Made by a program: the position numbers and the translations under genes | Notes under the pieces: generated by a model | Database searches by the model: none | Told to the model about the DNA's origin: nothing | Seen by the model: the letters and a program-made list of their open reading frames with translations, nothing else | Assembly (NCBI GenBank): GCA_008694505.1 | Contig: VZDJ01000223.1 | Location: forward strand, 3,809,350 to 3,873,349 | From: Cyanoderma ruficeps | Taxonomy: Eukaryota > Chordata > Aves > Passeriformes > Timaliidae | Reading direction: 5' to 3' | Length of the DNA stretch: 64,000 bases | Shown here: positions 12,301-23,789 of the stretch, piece by piece | Layout of the letters: every line of letters begins with the position of its first letter | How positions within the stretch are numbered: the first letter of the stretch is position 1

Positions 12301-15300
12301 ACTGGGCCTACCAGGCTTTGCAAACACAGTGGGGAAAGTCTCTTGACTTGCCTGGAGCAAACTCTCTGGTTTCAGTGGGAGTTTTTGTTCTGAATTTCAA
12401 AGTGCTGAAGAAAGATCGAAGCAGGAGGAGGAAACTTGGGTATGGAGTACGTGTGAATATTTATAGCGGAGGATTCCTCACAAGAGCTTTTGTGGAGGCT
12501 TAGAGAACAGGGAAGCAGAGGTACTGATAGTGCCTGGTGAAAGGAGTAGCAGGCACAAGGAGGCTGTGATAAGAGCTGCCTGTAACACTGTACATGACAC
12601 AGCACAGCTCCTGTCTGCTGCTCCTTCAGCCTCCTTGAGGCAGGCAAAGCTGTCATTTACAGGCACAGAAGTGGGTTGAATATTTTGTTCTTTTCCTGCC
12701 TACTCAAGAAAAATTATTACTAGCAGCAAACACAAAAAGGGAGACTAATAGCTTATTGCTCATTTCTGAAGTGCCGTCTTTCAGTCTGCCTCCAGGCTGC
12801 TTGTTTTAATTGGATTTTAATATTTATCTTTATTTGTGATCCAGCCTCACTGGGAGCATGAGAGGTCCGGAGGCTGCAGCATGTCCTCACCTCTGTGCTA
12901 AGAGAAGGCAAGGTCACTTGAGTTAACCCCCATGAGACAGCTGAGAGTGCCTGGGGATCAACCTTTGCGTCTGACTCAAAGAGCAGGAATGAAATGAGAG
13001 TGAGAACGAGATAAAGGGAGCAGGTACATTTCAAATGATGCACCGCTGATATTTATCCGGAACAGAGCTCCAGCATGCAGCCAGGGGGTCTATACACAGC
13101 TTTTCCCTGCTGAGCCGAGCCCAGTCCTGCCCCCAGGGAAGCTCTCACCTGTCACAGCGTGGGGGATGTTGGCGATCATCACCGTCTGCGTCTGAGTCTT
13201 GACTCCCGAGTCTGGGCTCTGCATCTCCATCATCAGCGTTTCAATCTGCAAAGCAGGGGGTGGGATGGGATGGATTTCAGGAGTGGGCAGGAGGGAGCCC
13301 TGTGAGCAGAGGGGTGGGCACTGGTGTGGCACAGCAATGCATGCAGTGGCCACAGCCCTCTCTGGACCCCTCCTTGTCACCAGGGGTGCCACCTCCAGCC
13401 CATGGCAGCTCACACTGCCACTGGACACACACACAGCCAGGGCCAGCACAGGAGGGACAGGATGGAGCCGCTCCATGAGAGCAAAGCAAACAAAAAAAAA
13501 AAATCTCTGCTACCCATAAAGATTCCTCTCTGGCTCACTGGGCACTTAAAAAGAAAAATAGGGAGGGAATAAAATCTGTGCTTCTGTTAGGAGGTGTGTG
13601 AGGGGCTCTCTGGGCATTCCTGTCCCCCACCCAGGTCTCAGCCACCACCCAGGTCTTGGGCAGCAAAGCTCAGCCTCTCCAGGGACAGGGCAGGGACATC
13701 CTCCCATCCAGCAGCATCTCACATCCCTGGGATTCCTCAGGGATCCTGGTGACTCATTTTTAACAGAGGATGAGTCTCACACTCAGAGCCAGACAACTTT
13801 TATTTCTCATTCCCAATTATCCTGATTTCTTTTTAAAAGATAAAGATTATCAAAGACATTTTCCTCCTCTTTGACTTCCCACCAGCACCATTCCAAAAGC
13901 ACAAAGCTCCTGCTTTCACTTGGGATCTATGCTCAGATGGATGGAGTCGGGGCACACTCATCTCCTTGATTTTGATTGAGTGCCATGAGAGCTTTGGGGA
14001 AGATGCACTTCTTTTTGTCTTCTGCTTCCAGGGATATTAAATCAAAACTGGTCCAACAGGACCAATTTGGTCTCTCCACACATTTGTTTTGGGTGAGGCT
14101 GTAGCTTTTTAACTGAGAGTAGAGGATTTAACGAGAGTGACTTGATGACACGCACACATAATGGAGGGTATTGTCTTCACAGGCACCACAGTGACTTTGG
14201 TCCCAAGTCTTGCCAAGTTCTGTGAGGATTTAAACTGTAGTGACAGGATACACTCTGGGCTTGTCAGTAAAACTGGATCTGCAACTGCTTTTAAAGGCAG
14301 TGACAAATTAATGCCAAAATGGAGAAGCTTGGTAAAATTTAACATAAATATTTGTATAAATACTTATAAAATATTTTAAAAGAGCAAAACACAGAAGTGA
14401 TGGAATATGGAGACAATTTTTAGGTCTTTTAACAGAACCCACAATTTCAGGCTCAGAAAGTTCAGCTGTATGGGATGAGGTGAGGCAGGATGGTCCAGCA
14501 GGCAGGGCACTCATTTAGGAAACTGGGATTCTAAGCAAAGCCAGGTACCTCGGGAAGTCACTCTGTGACTGCACAGACCCTTCACACAGAACAGAGACCC
14601 TGGGGGCAAACACAGCCCTGCTCATCCCCCTGTCCCAGAGCTGTGCCCACCCAGCAGGTCCCACCAGGATCCCCCCAGGCTCAGACAGGGCAGCACATCC
14701 TGCTCCAGCACGCAGCTGCTGTTCTCCAGGTGGGCTGCAGAGACATCTTCAACCAGCTGAGAGCAGGGAATTGGCTCAGAACCCCCCACAGCACAGCACA
14801 GCATGTTCCCTTCCTTTAACCAGCAACTCTCATCACGCTCATACTCTGCCACACTCCCTCTTGTCACTGGAGAAATGACAAATATATTAAAAAGCAAGGA
14901 GTTGCTCCTGGGGGGGTGCCTAGCTCTGGCTGCAAACCATCCACCTCGCTGATCAAAACTCAGCCTGTCTCTGTCTCTTCTCCCAAGGGAACGGAGGATT
15001 ACAGCCATCAGGAGTTGCCATCAGCACCAGCCTGCCAGAGGGAGGCCGGGAGGGCTGCTTCACACACAGCAGGAACACTTCACTGCTTTGCTAAGGGCTC
15101 TAGTACGTTTTGTCACGCTTTCAGCCAGGAAAGAGTTGTCTGGTTTGAATTTTGCAGAACCAGAAGCCACTTCCTGACTGGTCGATGGGTGGAGATGCAC
15201 ACGGAGGTAAATATCAGGAATGCCAAAGGAGCCAGGCTCCAGGGCGAGCTCATCTCACGCACAGAGACACCACAAGGCACGAGCCCCATGGAGATTTCAC

Positions 15301-18300
15301 TCGGGTCAGCTGGAATCTCTGCCTGGAGGTGAACTCACCCTGAAAGCCACAGAGGAGGCGACAGGAAACAACAGAAAACTGTCTGTCCCCTCTCTGACTG
15401 CACAAAGTCACAGGGTTCAGTTCACTGAGTGCAAAGCAGAACTCAAACTTCCATAAAGTAAGAAAAACCATCACTGGAGTTCAGGAGCCTGTGGGACACC
15501 CCAGAGAAAGGCAAATGGCCAGTGGCTGATGCAGTGTCCACGGTTCTGGAGCAGGATGGATGCTTTCCTACAGCAAGGAGCACTGGGGGCAGATGACTGC
15601 TGCTGGATTGCTTGGCTGAGTCACCCTGGGGTGCAGGTCCCATCCCTGTTTGCCTGAGCTTTACTCTTTGGGCACCCACCAGCTCCCTAGCATCAGGGCA
15701 TCCACGACACAGAAAAAAACAAACTCCAGCTGCTGAGACTCAGAAATGCAACAGCAAAACACTGCCAAGGTGAGGGGTTCAGCCCTCCTCAGCGTCAGCC
15801 CAGAGACATCTTTGCTTCAGACATAAGAAAGATCAATTTTCCCAGCAGGAATTTCCAGCTCCCAGCTGAGTGCACAGTCCTGGTGCTACAATTAAACATC
15901 TGCTGCTTTCTCCATCATATTTGCCTGGTTCTAGCCCACCTCACTGCCTGCTGCTGTTTGTAAGCATCAGCCCTACGTGCTCTGATTTCCAAGGTAACAA
16001 TACAGTCCTTATCCCCACTCCGGCTTCTGAAGGCTCATTCCATTGTTTTCAAGGTCTACAACAACCAACCTTGCTTTGCACATTGGTGTAGGATCAGAAA
16101 AAAAGAAGAAATTTAAAAAAATCCATTGTTAGCCACCTAAAACTTCCTGCTTTTTCTTAATTAAAGCTGAGGGGAAGTGGCTTGTTCCCACTGAGTGATG
16201 CCTCAGCTAAAGGAAGTAAATCCGTGAGTGGGGAAGGCAGGGCTGGAGCTGGCTCTTCCTAGTCTGGAGGGGATTTTTTCCAAAGAGAGATGCAGCACTG
16301 GCATCTCCCAGCCTGCGAAAGGGAGGATGGGATGAGGCTGAGCTTGGCCTAAGGCTCAGCTTCAGCCATATCCAGGGCCTCACTTAGAGAGCAAGAGTCT
16401 GCTGGATGCCAGGAAAAACACAATTCAGGTGCTCACACACTTCTGGAAATGCCCAGGAAGATGAGGGCCAGCAGCTGCTGGAAAGTCTAAGCCTGGAGAA
16501 GCAAAGCCAGGCTGGAAAAGGCCCCAGCCACGCTGCAGATCCTGGAACAGTCCCTCCCTGTTGCTGCATAGCTTGGAGAAGCCACCAGGGACCAGAGTGA
16601 GGAGGAGGCAGAGGAAGAAGGCATACATCAGCCCTGCCCACAAGGTGTGAGTCACGGTGCAGCTCCTGTAGCACAGCAAGGAAAAATACCCAGCCCAGCA
16701 GCTCCTGGAGAGCCGAGCCCAGCTCTGCCAGCTGATGCCCAGCAGAGCCAGATCTGGCTGCTGGAGCAGGCACAGGCACCGAGAGCTTGGGTTCATTCCA
16801 GCTCTCACAGCATCCAGCCAAAATGCATTTCAGAGGCTTGCTCGCTATCCCAACAGGCTTTTGGGTCATTCTTCTTCCAGCCAAGATGGTTTAGAAGGAA
16901 GGCAAAAAACAGAATAAAACAACCTAAGTGCTATCATGATGAGCAGGTCTGACAGGGCTCTGAGGGCCTCTGATCCCCTCATAGTTCAGCCAAAAAGACC
17001 AAGCTCCACGTCTAGCCCAAGTCATTCAGAGCAGCCTCAGAGCAGGAACAGGGCACTGCCCACCACCCCTACAGCAACCCCCTGTGCTCTCCCCGTGTCC
17101 CATGGCAGGATTGCTGCTGTGATCCCCAGCCTCACGCTGGAGAGGCAGCACAGGGAGGTGCTGGCAGCTGCGAAGGCACACAGGGCCCACAGGCTGACAG
17201 CATGGCAGGAATCCCTCCCTGCAGCTGCAGCAGCCCAGGCACGGTGTGTCAGCTGGCAGCAAAGCGTGAGCAAAGGCTTAGGCAATTAACAAAGCTTCTT
17301 TCTAGGATTTTAGCTCCTCATGGGTCTAAGCCTGTAAGGTGTTCGCTGGGGGCACGCTGAGCATCCACAGCTCCTGCTATGGTGAAGGTGCCTGGTGTTT
17401 GCAGGCAGCTCTGAGGACGTGGTTGTCTGCACACACACCACACTGCCACGGAGCAGCCAAGGCTCCAAACACGGCTTCTCCAAAGTCTGGAAAACACAGA
17501 GCAGGAATGAAAGCAGAGACGAGAGCCAAGGGCTTTCACTGACCACCAGGAGCTTCCCTTCCTACTGCTAACAGGTCCCAGACTTGCAAAGCACTGGAAG
17601 CGCTCAGCCCCCCTGGCTGCTCACAGTGTGAGCAGTGCACACTCTGTAACAGCCCTTCGCCGTGTTTTGACTGATCTTCCCACCTGAGGAACTCGGAGCA
17701 CTTTGCAGAGACTGCTGCACTCCCACGGAGCAGCTGAAGCACAGCTGCAGGCGGTTGTTTTCTCAAAGCACACAGCTTCTCCTCTGCACCCCCGCACACA
17801 ACTCCACCGAGTATTACTCAGTACAGAATTTGGCCTGGAGTATTTCCCTTGGCAGGACTCTCCAGCCAAATTTACCCTGCAAGACATAGCACCAAAGAAA
17901 ATACCCTCTTTACTTCCTCTGGTGTAGTGAGTAGAGTGCATGCACTGCCAGGCTCATACCCTAGCATTGAATATTCCCAAATTCCCCTCCCTTTAGCCCT
18001 GGAATCCTCCTTAGGTTGTGGGTGTTGAGGAAAGCTAACTACAATTCGAACAGCAACTTGGCTGGCTGTACTTGTCACTGGAAATTCAGTTAATTCCATT
18101 CAACAGGATAAGCCACACTCAGGAGGGGTGGGTGGGAGAAAAGCTAGCTTAACACTCTGCTTTTTAAAATCTGCAGATACTAACTACACTACAACTGGCT
18201 ATGCTTTGAATGAATGCTACAGAAAAAGCCCACCAAATGCTTTACAAAATTACGCATTACACCCAAAAGCGTGGGCACACATCATCCCACTCCTTCTACT

Positions 18301-18939
18301 GCTTCTGGCCACAAATACGCTCATTTCTGTAAAAATGGAAGGAGGCAAGAGCAGGCAGTTGGCTGTTATACACCCTCTGAATGTGGGCATCAGCTGAAAG
18401 CACTGGGAACACACACTGGACCAAAGCTACACTGAGTGCCCTGGTGCTGCAGATGATGGGTTTTTCCCTGGGAACAGACGTGGCTTTGAGGGACTTTGAA
18501 AAAAAAAATGGAAGAAGGAGAAAACGTGTCAGGGGAATCATTCATCTGAGATAAGCTACAAAAAACGCCCAACATTACAGTCCTATTTTCTCCATCACTT
18601 CAGCACACGATGCCCCTCCAGCCTGCCCCCCGAGCCAGCTGGGATCCACAGCGCTCTGCAACAGGTCACAGCCCCAAACTCCCGGGGAGGGGCAGCCACC
18701 CTTCGGACCCCACACGCCCGGAGATGCCCCAGGGAGCTGTGGCCGAGCAAGACGCTGTGAACACACATCACCCGAAGCACCGCCAGCGCTGGGCATCGCA
18801 TCGCATCGCCCCGCCCGGACGCAGCCCCGACGTGCCTATAATAATGTGGCTGTCCCCGGCGCTGCTGAGCCCTCACCTTTTTCAGGAAGGCCATCCGCGG
18901 GCGGTAGCGCTGGCCCTGGTCGAGCCGTGTGACGGTCAT
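6324..18939 (-). CDS. RGS9: RGS9, regulator of G-protein signalling 9, 5' coding half (exons 1-9; 3' part outside window)
   Basis: Nine exons on the minus strand join in frame: 18939-18877, 13245-13149, 10612-10562, 10397-10291, 9822-9771, 8734-8676, 8279-8203, 6779-6698, 6395-6324. Each has AG/GT boundaries and matching phases, giving 660 nt or 220 residues with no stop. Seen: a PRMAFL-type N-terminus, a DEP domain at about residues 25-106 (EALHLG, YGYIYPL, LYRFQTPYFWP), then the DHEX helical linker ([53 protein letters not shown]). Known for the family: the DEP/DHEX part binds the membrane anchor R9AP (photoreceptors) or R7BP (brain), the GGL domain pairs with Gbeta5, and the RGS domain is the GAP for transducin and other Gi-class alpha subunits. 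The GGL and RGS exons are not in this window. RGS11 is the closest alternative, but residue pattern and position next to GNA13 favour RGS9. The start ATG has an ideal GCCACC context. Confidence 0.93.
6698..6779 (-). CDS. RGS9: RGS9 exon 8 (DHEX, codons 169-196)
   Basis: 82 nt. Encodes [18 protein letters not shown], then [10 protein letters not shown]. Acceptor TTTGCAG, donor ACTCCT|GTGAGT, phase 0. The [14 protein letters not shown] motif is typical of RGS9. Confidence 0.93.
8203..8279 (-). CDS. RGS9: RGS9 exon 7 (DHEX, codons 144-169)
   Basis: 77 nt. Encodes [17 protein letters not shown] and IMQAKEQY, ending two bases into a lysine codon. Acceptor TATTCCAG, donor TATAA|GTGAGT (last exon base A, so weaker than usual). 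Confidence 0.92.
8676..8734 (-). CDS. RGS9: RGS9 exon 6 (DHEX, codons 124-143)
   Basis: 59 nt. Completes the split alanine and encodes [19 protein letters not shown]. Acceptor TTCACAG, donor AAG|GTGAGG, phase 0. First helices of the DEP helical extension. Confidence 0.93.
9771..9822 (-). CDS. RGS9: RGS9 exon 5 (end of DEP, codons 107-124)
   Basis: 52 nt. Encodes [17 protein letters not shown] and splits the next codon after its first base. Acceptor CCTTGCAG, donor TATG|GTGAGT. TPYFWP...DTDYA is the R7 RGS signature linking DEP to DHEX. Confidence 0.93.
10291..10397 (-). CDS. RGS9: RGS9 exon 4 (DEP domain core, codons 71-106)
   Basis: 107 nt. Encodes [19 protein letters not shown] followed by [17 protein letters not shown], the most recognisable part of the R7-family DEP domain. 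Acceptor TTTTCAG, donor CAA|GTGAGT, ending in phase 0. Confidence 0.94.
10562..10612 (-). CDS. RGS9: RGS9 exon 3 (DEP domain, codons 54-71)
   Basis: 51 nt micro-exon. Joined to exon 2 it reads [17 protein letters not shown], the DEP helix with the conserved (D)(I/V).QW motif. Acceptor TTTGCAG, donor GAAG|GTGGGT. Too short to be obvious as an isolated ORF; it was placed by phase and family pattern. Confidence 0.9.
10613..13148 (-). other. RGS9 intron 2
   Basis: About 2.5 kb of unique-looking intron sequence. A short A-rich tract lies at 12270-12286. No coding exon or repeat family recognised. Intron 3 (10398-10561) is only 164 bp. Confidence 0.7.
13149..13245 (-). CDS. RGS9: RGS9 exon 2 (codons 22-54)
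   Basis: 97 nt, from a TTTGCAG acceptor to an ACAG|GTGAGA donor, phase 1 at the end. It encodes [16 protein letters not shown], then IPHAVTG, matching the start of the DEP region (family pattern ...MQ.P..GV...IPHA.TG). Confidence 0.93.
13246..18876 (-). other. RGS9 intron 1
   Basis: About 5.6 kb, the largest fully contained RGS9 intron. Short A-tracts (13491-13502, 18500-18509) only. No CR1, RNA gene or second coding unit recognised. Open frames here are short, overlapping and without family motifs. Confidence 0.7.
18877..18939 (-). CDS. RGS9: RGS9 exon 1 (codons 1-21)
   Basis: Starts at ATG 18939 in a GCCACCATGA context and encodes [19 protein letters not shown] plus two lysines. It ends at an AAG|GTGAGG donor in phase 0. 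The mammalian N-terminus as I recall it is about two residues shorter; the [11 protein letters not shown] core is shared. The reading frame stays open upstream, but the Kozak context and family length favour this ATG. It lies inside the CpG-rich promoter. Confidence 0.92.
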
Positions 18940-19088
18940 GGTGGCGGTGCGGAGCGGTGCGCGGCGGAGCGCGGAGGAGAACGCGGAGCGGCCCCGGCCG
19001 GGCGCACCTGCCCGCGGACACCGACGCCCGCCGGGGGCGGCGCCACCGCTGCGCGCCGCAGCCAATCAGCGCCCGCCGCCCCGCGCTC

Positions 19089-19096
19089 ATTTGCAT
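19089..19096 (-). promoter_or_regulatory. octamer (POU/OCT) motif in RGS9 promoter
   Basis: Perfect ATGCAAAT on the minus strand within a small AT-rich island (TTTGCATAAATG) surrounded by GC-rich DNA. With the CCAAT box about 20 bp closer to the gene it forms a classic proximal promoter layout. Use by a POU factor is inference. Confidence 0.5.
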
Positions 19097-19145
19097 AAAT
19101 GCGCGGGGGCCGCCGCCTGGGGGCGCTCGTGGGAGAGCGCGGACG

Positions 19146-19245
19146 GGAATGGAATGGAATGGAATGGAATGGAATGGAATGGAATGGAATGGAATGGAAT
19201 GGAATGGAATGGAATGGAATGGAATGGAATGGAATGGAATGGAAT
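19146..19245 (+). repeat. (GGAAT)20 microsatellite
   Basis: Twenty uninterrupted GGAAT units (100 bp) with no variant unit, directly upstream of the RGS9 CpG-rich promoter. The minus strand reads (ATTCC)n. The flanks are not CR1-like, unlike the second pentanucleotide array at 61926. Confidence 0.97.
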
Positions 19246-22200
19246 GGGAGGGCCAGGGTCTTGGGCCTGGGTTTGGAGCAGGCACAGAAACCGATGGAAG
19301 CTGATTGTCCATGAAGGGTGATGAGGTGGCAGCACTTCAGAGGGTGATCTATGGTCACAACATCCTGCTCGGCCACAGCTCCCCAGGGTGTGTAGGGTCC
19401 AAGGAATGACAGCTCCATCCCCCAGAGTTTAGGGTGGTCATGACCTGTTGCAGACCCCTATAGATCCCAGCTGCATGTGCAGCTCTTTCTCAGGGCAGTG
19501 CCTTCCCCACCATGGTGTGACTGCTCTGGATTTGGGGTCTGTGGTTCTCACACTTGAGGGGAGCAGGCTGGCTCTGAGCTTGGAGCAGAGCTTTTTCCAT
19601 GAACAGTAATGCCCTGAAGGCACAGGCTGCTTTCCCAATTGCTTTGCTGCCCTCATGGAAGTGTTTTATCTTTAGCTCTGCTCTTTCATAGCACCCAGAC
19701 AAACCAGTGCTTTGGGAGGCCTTTCCCCCTGTGTCTGCTCAGCCATTCCCATGTGGAATTCCCCTGTAAGTCACAGCAGCTGCTGGATCAGACACTCTGC
19801 TCCACGCAGATGATGAGCAACCTCTGTCATTCCACACTGCTATCCAAGTTATCCTGCCTCATGCTTCAAGGCATCAGCTGATGGCCTAAAGGAGGAGGAC
19901 GAGAGTTCCTCACGTTTGCAGTGTCTCGTAATTCAGGGTGCTGTTTGGTTCTGCCAAACCAAGTCCAGACCCAGGTGCCCCTCTGAAAGGCCAAGGGTGA
20001 CAAACTCCAGTAGCACAGATGGTCCTGGGGGCAAAAGGCAGGAGAAAGGGAGTTCAGAGGGGAGCTAGGAAGCAAGAGAAAAGACAGCAAAGGCATGCAG
20101 GCATTTTGATGGTGCTAATGAATAAAAGTGCTTCCATCTCAGAGAGAGACAGATACTGGCAGGAGTACATGCAAGGAATTCTTTACAACATAAAAGCAGA
20201 GTAAGGAGCACATAAAAACATGTAGTTCATTTTCTTGGTTTGATAGGCAATAATCTACCATGGTGCCTCTGAACCATTTGCAGTTTAAAACCAAATAACT
20301 TGGTCTGTTTCACAAGTGGTGGTGAAAGGACTCAGAACTACTCCAGGTGGGGTGCCAACACTGGCCGAAGTAAAGGATCAACCAACAACTTCCCATGCCC
20401 CATTATACTTAAAGGAATAAAAATGGTCATTTCATCGCAAAATACTGACTTTAACAGTTCCACTGAGGAATATAAGTGTCTTATTCAAGAGAAACAAGAT
20501 GTCTTATTCACGAGGTGTCTTATTCTTATTTGAAATCTGGATCTTCAAGTGAGTTCAAAAATAAAATGATCTTACAGGAGATCCAGGAGAAATAGCTCTG
20601 AGAAGATCACGCTAAGGTGTGAGCTCTTCAGTCTTGCTGAGCTCCAAAGATTTCGATAATTTTAAATCCTTCCGATCCCCTAAACACCCCCTCACGGGTC
20701 AGGTGTGGGGTTTTTTCTATTTCTAGTCTTCTCTGACAAGCTATGATGAAGCTTATGGATGTTCCTGTATTGTAAAGCTACTTTGTGTAATTTCCATAAG
20801 ATGTCCAAGATAAATTCAGCTTTATTAACATCTGTGAGTGACCCACAGCACCAGACATACAGTCAGAGATGAGCTGAGATTTCACCTGTGCCCAGGTGAA
20901 CCACCCCAGCACTTAATGCTCTTGGGCAGATCTGCCACATGAAGCACGAGGCATTTAAATCAGATTATAGAGGCTTGTCTAGGGCAGACACTCCTGGGCC
21001 TCTAATCACGAAACCAACACTTGGGGAAAGCAAAGAATTCTCCAGTCCTTGATACAGCCTGGCTGGATGATGTGTGATTTTGCTGGTCAAGAAAACAAGG
21101 GTACTTGAACAGCAGGGAGAGTGGTGGAGGGCACTAGCAGCAGCCGTGCAGGCTCCCTCCAGATTTCTGACTCCCCACGTTCATCCTGGCCTTTCTGCCC
21201 CCCCAGATAATGCAGAAAGACATTTTCTGGGGAGTCCCCTTTACCTCCTGTTTTGTATGGTAAATGCAGTGGTATTTATGTGGCTGCAAGTTTCTGTGGG
21301 TGTTCCACGCAGGGAGTAAATGATGCTATAGCGGAAATACACTCGTGGTCATCATATCACATCACAGGGCAGTGGTGAGTGTCCATGGGCTCTCCAGAGC
21401 CCAGAGATCCCTGCCAGCCCCTCACACAGAGTGTGTCCAGGCTGGGGAAAGGTCTGCTGGAAGCTGGATTTTATCCCTCTGATCTCCTTGTGAAGCCCCA
21501 CAAGCTGTGATTGTTCTCAACAGACCCACTGTCAATTCTGCAGAGTTTCTCTTGTGGAAGGCACTGCCAAGGGAATCCCCCCCTTCTCTTTGAAAGGTCA
21601 CATTTCCTACGTGGTTGCCCCTTCTTCACACATCAGAAAGTTGAATCATGCAACACAAAAGGCATGTGGTGAGTAAGCTACCTTTCTATGTAAGGAAGCT
21701 GGGGACTGCCCTGAGGGGAAGGAAGGTGTAACGTAAGTGAAACAAGTGGCAAGTGGAGGCTCGGTTTCAGCACGGAGTTCCTTTCAGGAAGATTTCAAAG
21801 CAGTTTACCAAAAAAAGGAAAAAAAAATTGTGCAAACTGTGTCATGGAGAGAGACGTGACTTAAGCTCAGGTTTGCCAGCAAGGCAATGGTTAAAGGAAT
21901 ATCTCCAGAGTCCATTGTCCTGCCTGGTGGGACACGAGCACTCAAAATGAGAAGCTTCCTCAGCAGCCTCATGGGAAGAGCTGCAAGCGCAAACGGGCAG
22001 CCTTTGTTTCCCGTCATTCCTGGGCTTTCCAGGAAAGCTAAGGAAAGAAGTGGCAAAGAGGAAGGGAAAAAGCCAAGCAAAGAAAGACCTTATGCACCCT
22101 GCCTTAGAGATGAAGCCTGGCTGCTGGGGTGGGAGGATGCAGCTGGCTTCACACCTGACCTGGATGATGCTGAGCCCTCTCCAGGGAACACGGTCACGCA

Positions 22201-23390
22201 GGGCAGGAACAGCCCTTCCCGCAGTGCAGCTCGGTGAGGGCCAGGCTGCTGTGCCAGGACACGGAGAATGGAGTATCCAGGGGATTTGGAGAGCTCCCCA
22301 CACGAAGGGGAGAGGAATGGGAGGATCAAAGACACACCAACACTTAACTGACTAGATTGTAGAAACTCAGGAGTCCTCTGCAGCTAGGGAGGTGAGATGA
22401 GAGTTGAGTCAAATACCTTAAAACTTAGTTTTAAAACTTAGACCAGAGCTCAGGAATGACTGGCTTCCACATCTGTATCAAGACCGCCAGGACGTGCTCC
22501 TTGTATTAATTTTACACCACATCCTGTTCTCCTACGAGAAATGCTTTTTTTCTTCTTTTTTTGGTAAGGCCCTGTGAAGTCATTCTCATGCAGTTTATCT
22601 CCATGTGGGACCAACCTAAGGTAAAAACATCGATACCCATTTCAGATTTTGAAGGTCCTTCCAGTGGGGGCCAAGTGACATTTCCTTGTTCTAAACTCAC
22701 CTTGCAGTTTCCACATTTATTTCTTCCTTTTTCTAAGTTATGATCAATATTGGGAAAAAAAAGGCAGAAAAAGATGAAAACTCAGCAGATATCAAAAACT
22801 AGGAGATGTAAGAAGAGACAAATGTTTAATGCAATCATTGCACTACCATGGTGTCACTGCTGGTAGTTAAAGTTAATTAATTAATTAATTAATATTAATT
22901 TATTAAAGTTAATTTATTAAACAAGTACTAAAAGAACAGCTGTGCTTAGGGCTGGGTTGAATGAAGTGTGGGATTTTCAGTCCTTGGGATTTTCAGTCCT
23001 TACAGGTCCCTCAGCCTATGAGTTGTTCTATGCCTCACATGAAGGGTTTGCCATTGAAAATAATGTCTTTGCTCCTTTTAACTCAGTATCAGATAGAGTC
23101 CCACTCTCTTTTGCTCATTGTACAGCCTTGTGAGAGGTCGGACCCAGGGTGTTTGCTCAGCTTGGTGCTGCAGCCCTGCAGTACCGGGAAGCCCTTCTCA
23201 GCCAGGCAGAGAGGAAGGACGTGCCAATTTTTCAAAGTGTTGTAACAAAACGACTCTCTTTCTGCACTGAGAACAAAACCTGCTTAGCTGGCAAGCACCA
23301 TCCTGCCCCCCGACCCAGGGCTGACCTCCTCGGGCCGCTTGCCCAGCAGCTTCCCTGCAGCCACAGGGGTGGGCTGAGCCAGGGGCTCAT
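19246..23390. other. RGS9-GNA13 intergenic region, proximal part
   Basis: Unique-looking sequence with no recognisable exon. A TTAA-rich stretch lies at 22868-22920. Short A/T tracts occur at 21812-21830 and 22548-22562. I see no promoter or RNA gene here. Confidence 0.6.
22868..22920. repeat. TTAA-rich simple sequence
   Basis: About five tandem TTAA units at 22872-22893, followed by two near copies of AATTTATTAAAGTTAATTTATTAA. Pure A/T apart from two G bases. Confidence 0.85.
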
Positions 23391-23396
23391 TTCCGT

Positions 23397-23755
23397 GGAA
23401 TCCCAGAACCCCGAATTGGTTGGAATGGACCTCCTGAGATCATCCAGTCCAACCCCGCTGCCTAAGCAGGTGACACAGGAACAGGTCCAGGTGTGTTTGG
23501 GATGTCTCTGGAGAGGGAGGCTCCACAGTCTCCCTGAGCAGCTGTTCCAGGGCTCTGCCCCCTCCATGGAAAGTTCTTCCTCATGTTGAGGTGGAACTTC
23601 TCGTGTTTTAGTTTACGGCCATTGCTCCTCGTCCTGTCACTGGGTACCACTGAAGAGTCTGGGACCATTGTCTTGGACATATTGATATGCATTAATGAGA
23701 CCTCCTCTCAGTCTTTTCTACTAAACATACCCATGAGAAGCCAGCAACAGGGACA
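23397..23755 (-). mobile_element. CR1 LINE 3' fragment, minus orientation
   Basis: Reading the minus strand gives the standard CR1 3' region: AACATGAGGAAGAACTTTCC, an amphipathic GGAACAGCTGCTCAGGGAG-type block, then GGTTGGACTGGATGATCTC near 23440-23455 and a degenerate GGGATTCC tail. The 5' part is truncated, as usual for CR1. Non-coding relic. Confidence 0.85.
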
Positions 23756-23789
23756 AGGACAGGGACAGGAGCGGTGAGTCAATTCCTGT

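Larger units (their letters stand above)
18610..19145 (-). promoter_or_regulatory. RGS9 CpG-rich promoter and 5' UTR region
   Basis: Very CpG-dense, especially 18880-19140, and covers exon 1. Upstream of the start codon lie an inverted CCAAT box (CCAATCAG at 19062-19069 on the plus strand) and an octamer (ATTTGCAT at 19089-19096 plus, ATGCAAAT minus), 125 to 155 bp upstream of the ATG. The TSS cannot be fixed from sequence; it probably falls between about 18950 and 19060. Confidence 0.7.

Noticed and set aside
6324..18939. Identity as RGS11 rather than RGS9.
   Set aside because: The YRPRMAFL start, [24 protein letters not shown] and DRYALDCQE motifs fit RGS9 better, and the gene is next to GNA13 as RGS9 is in mammals.
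18836..19418. Open frames of 70-160 codons with WNGME or HSIPF repeats near the RGS9 promoter.
   Set aside because: Translation of the (GGAAT)20 array; neighbouring frames are equally open, and the real coding segment here is only RGS9 exon 1.
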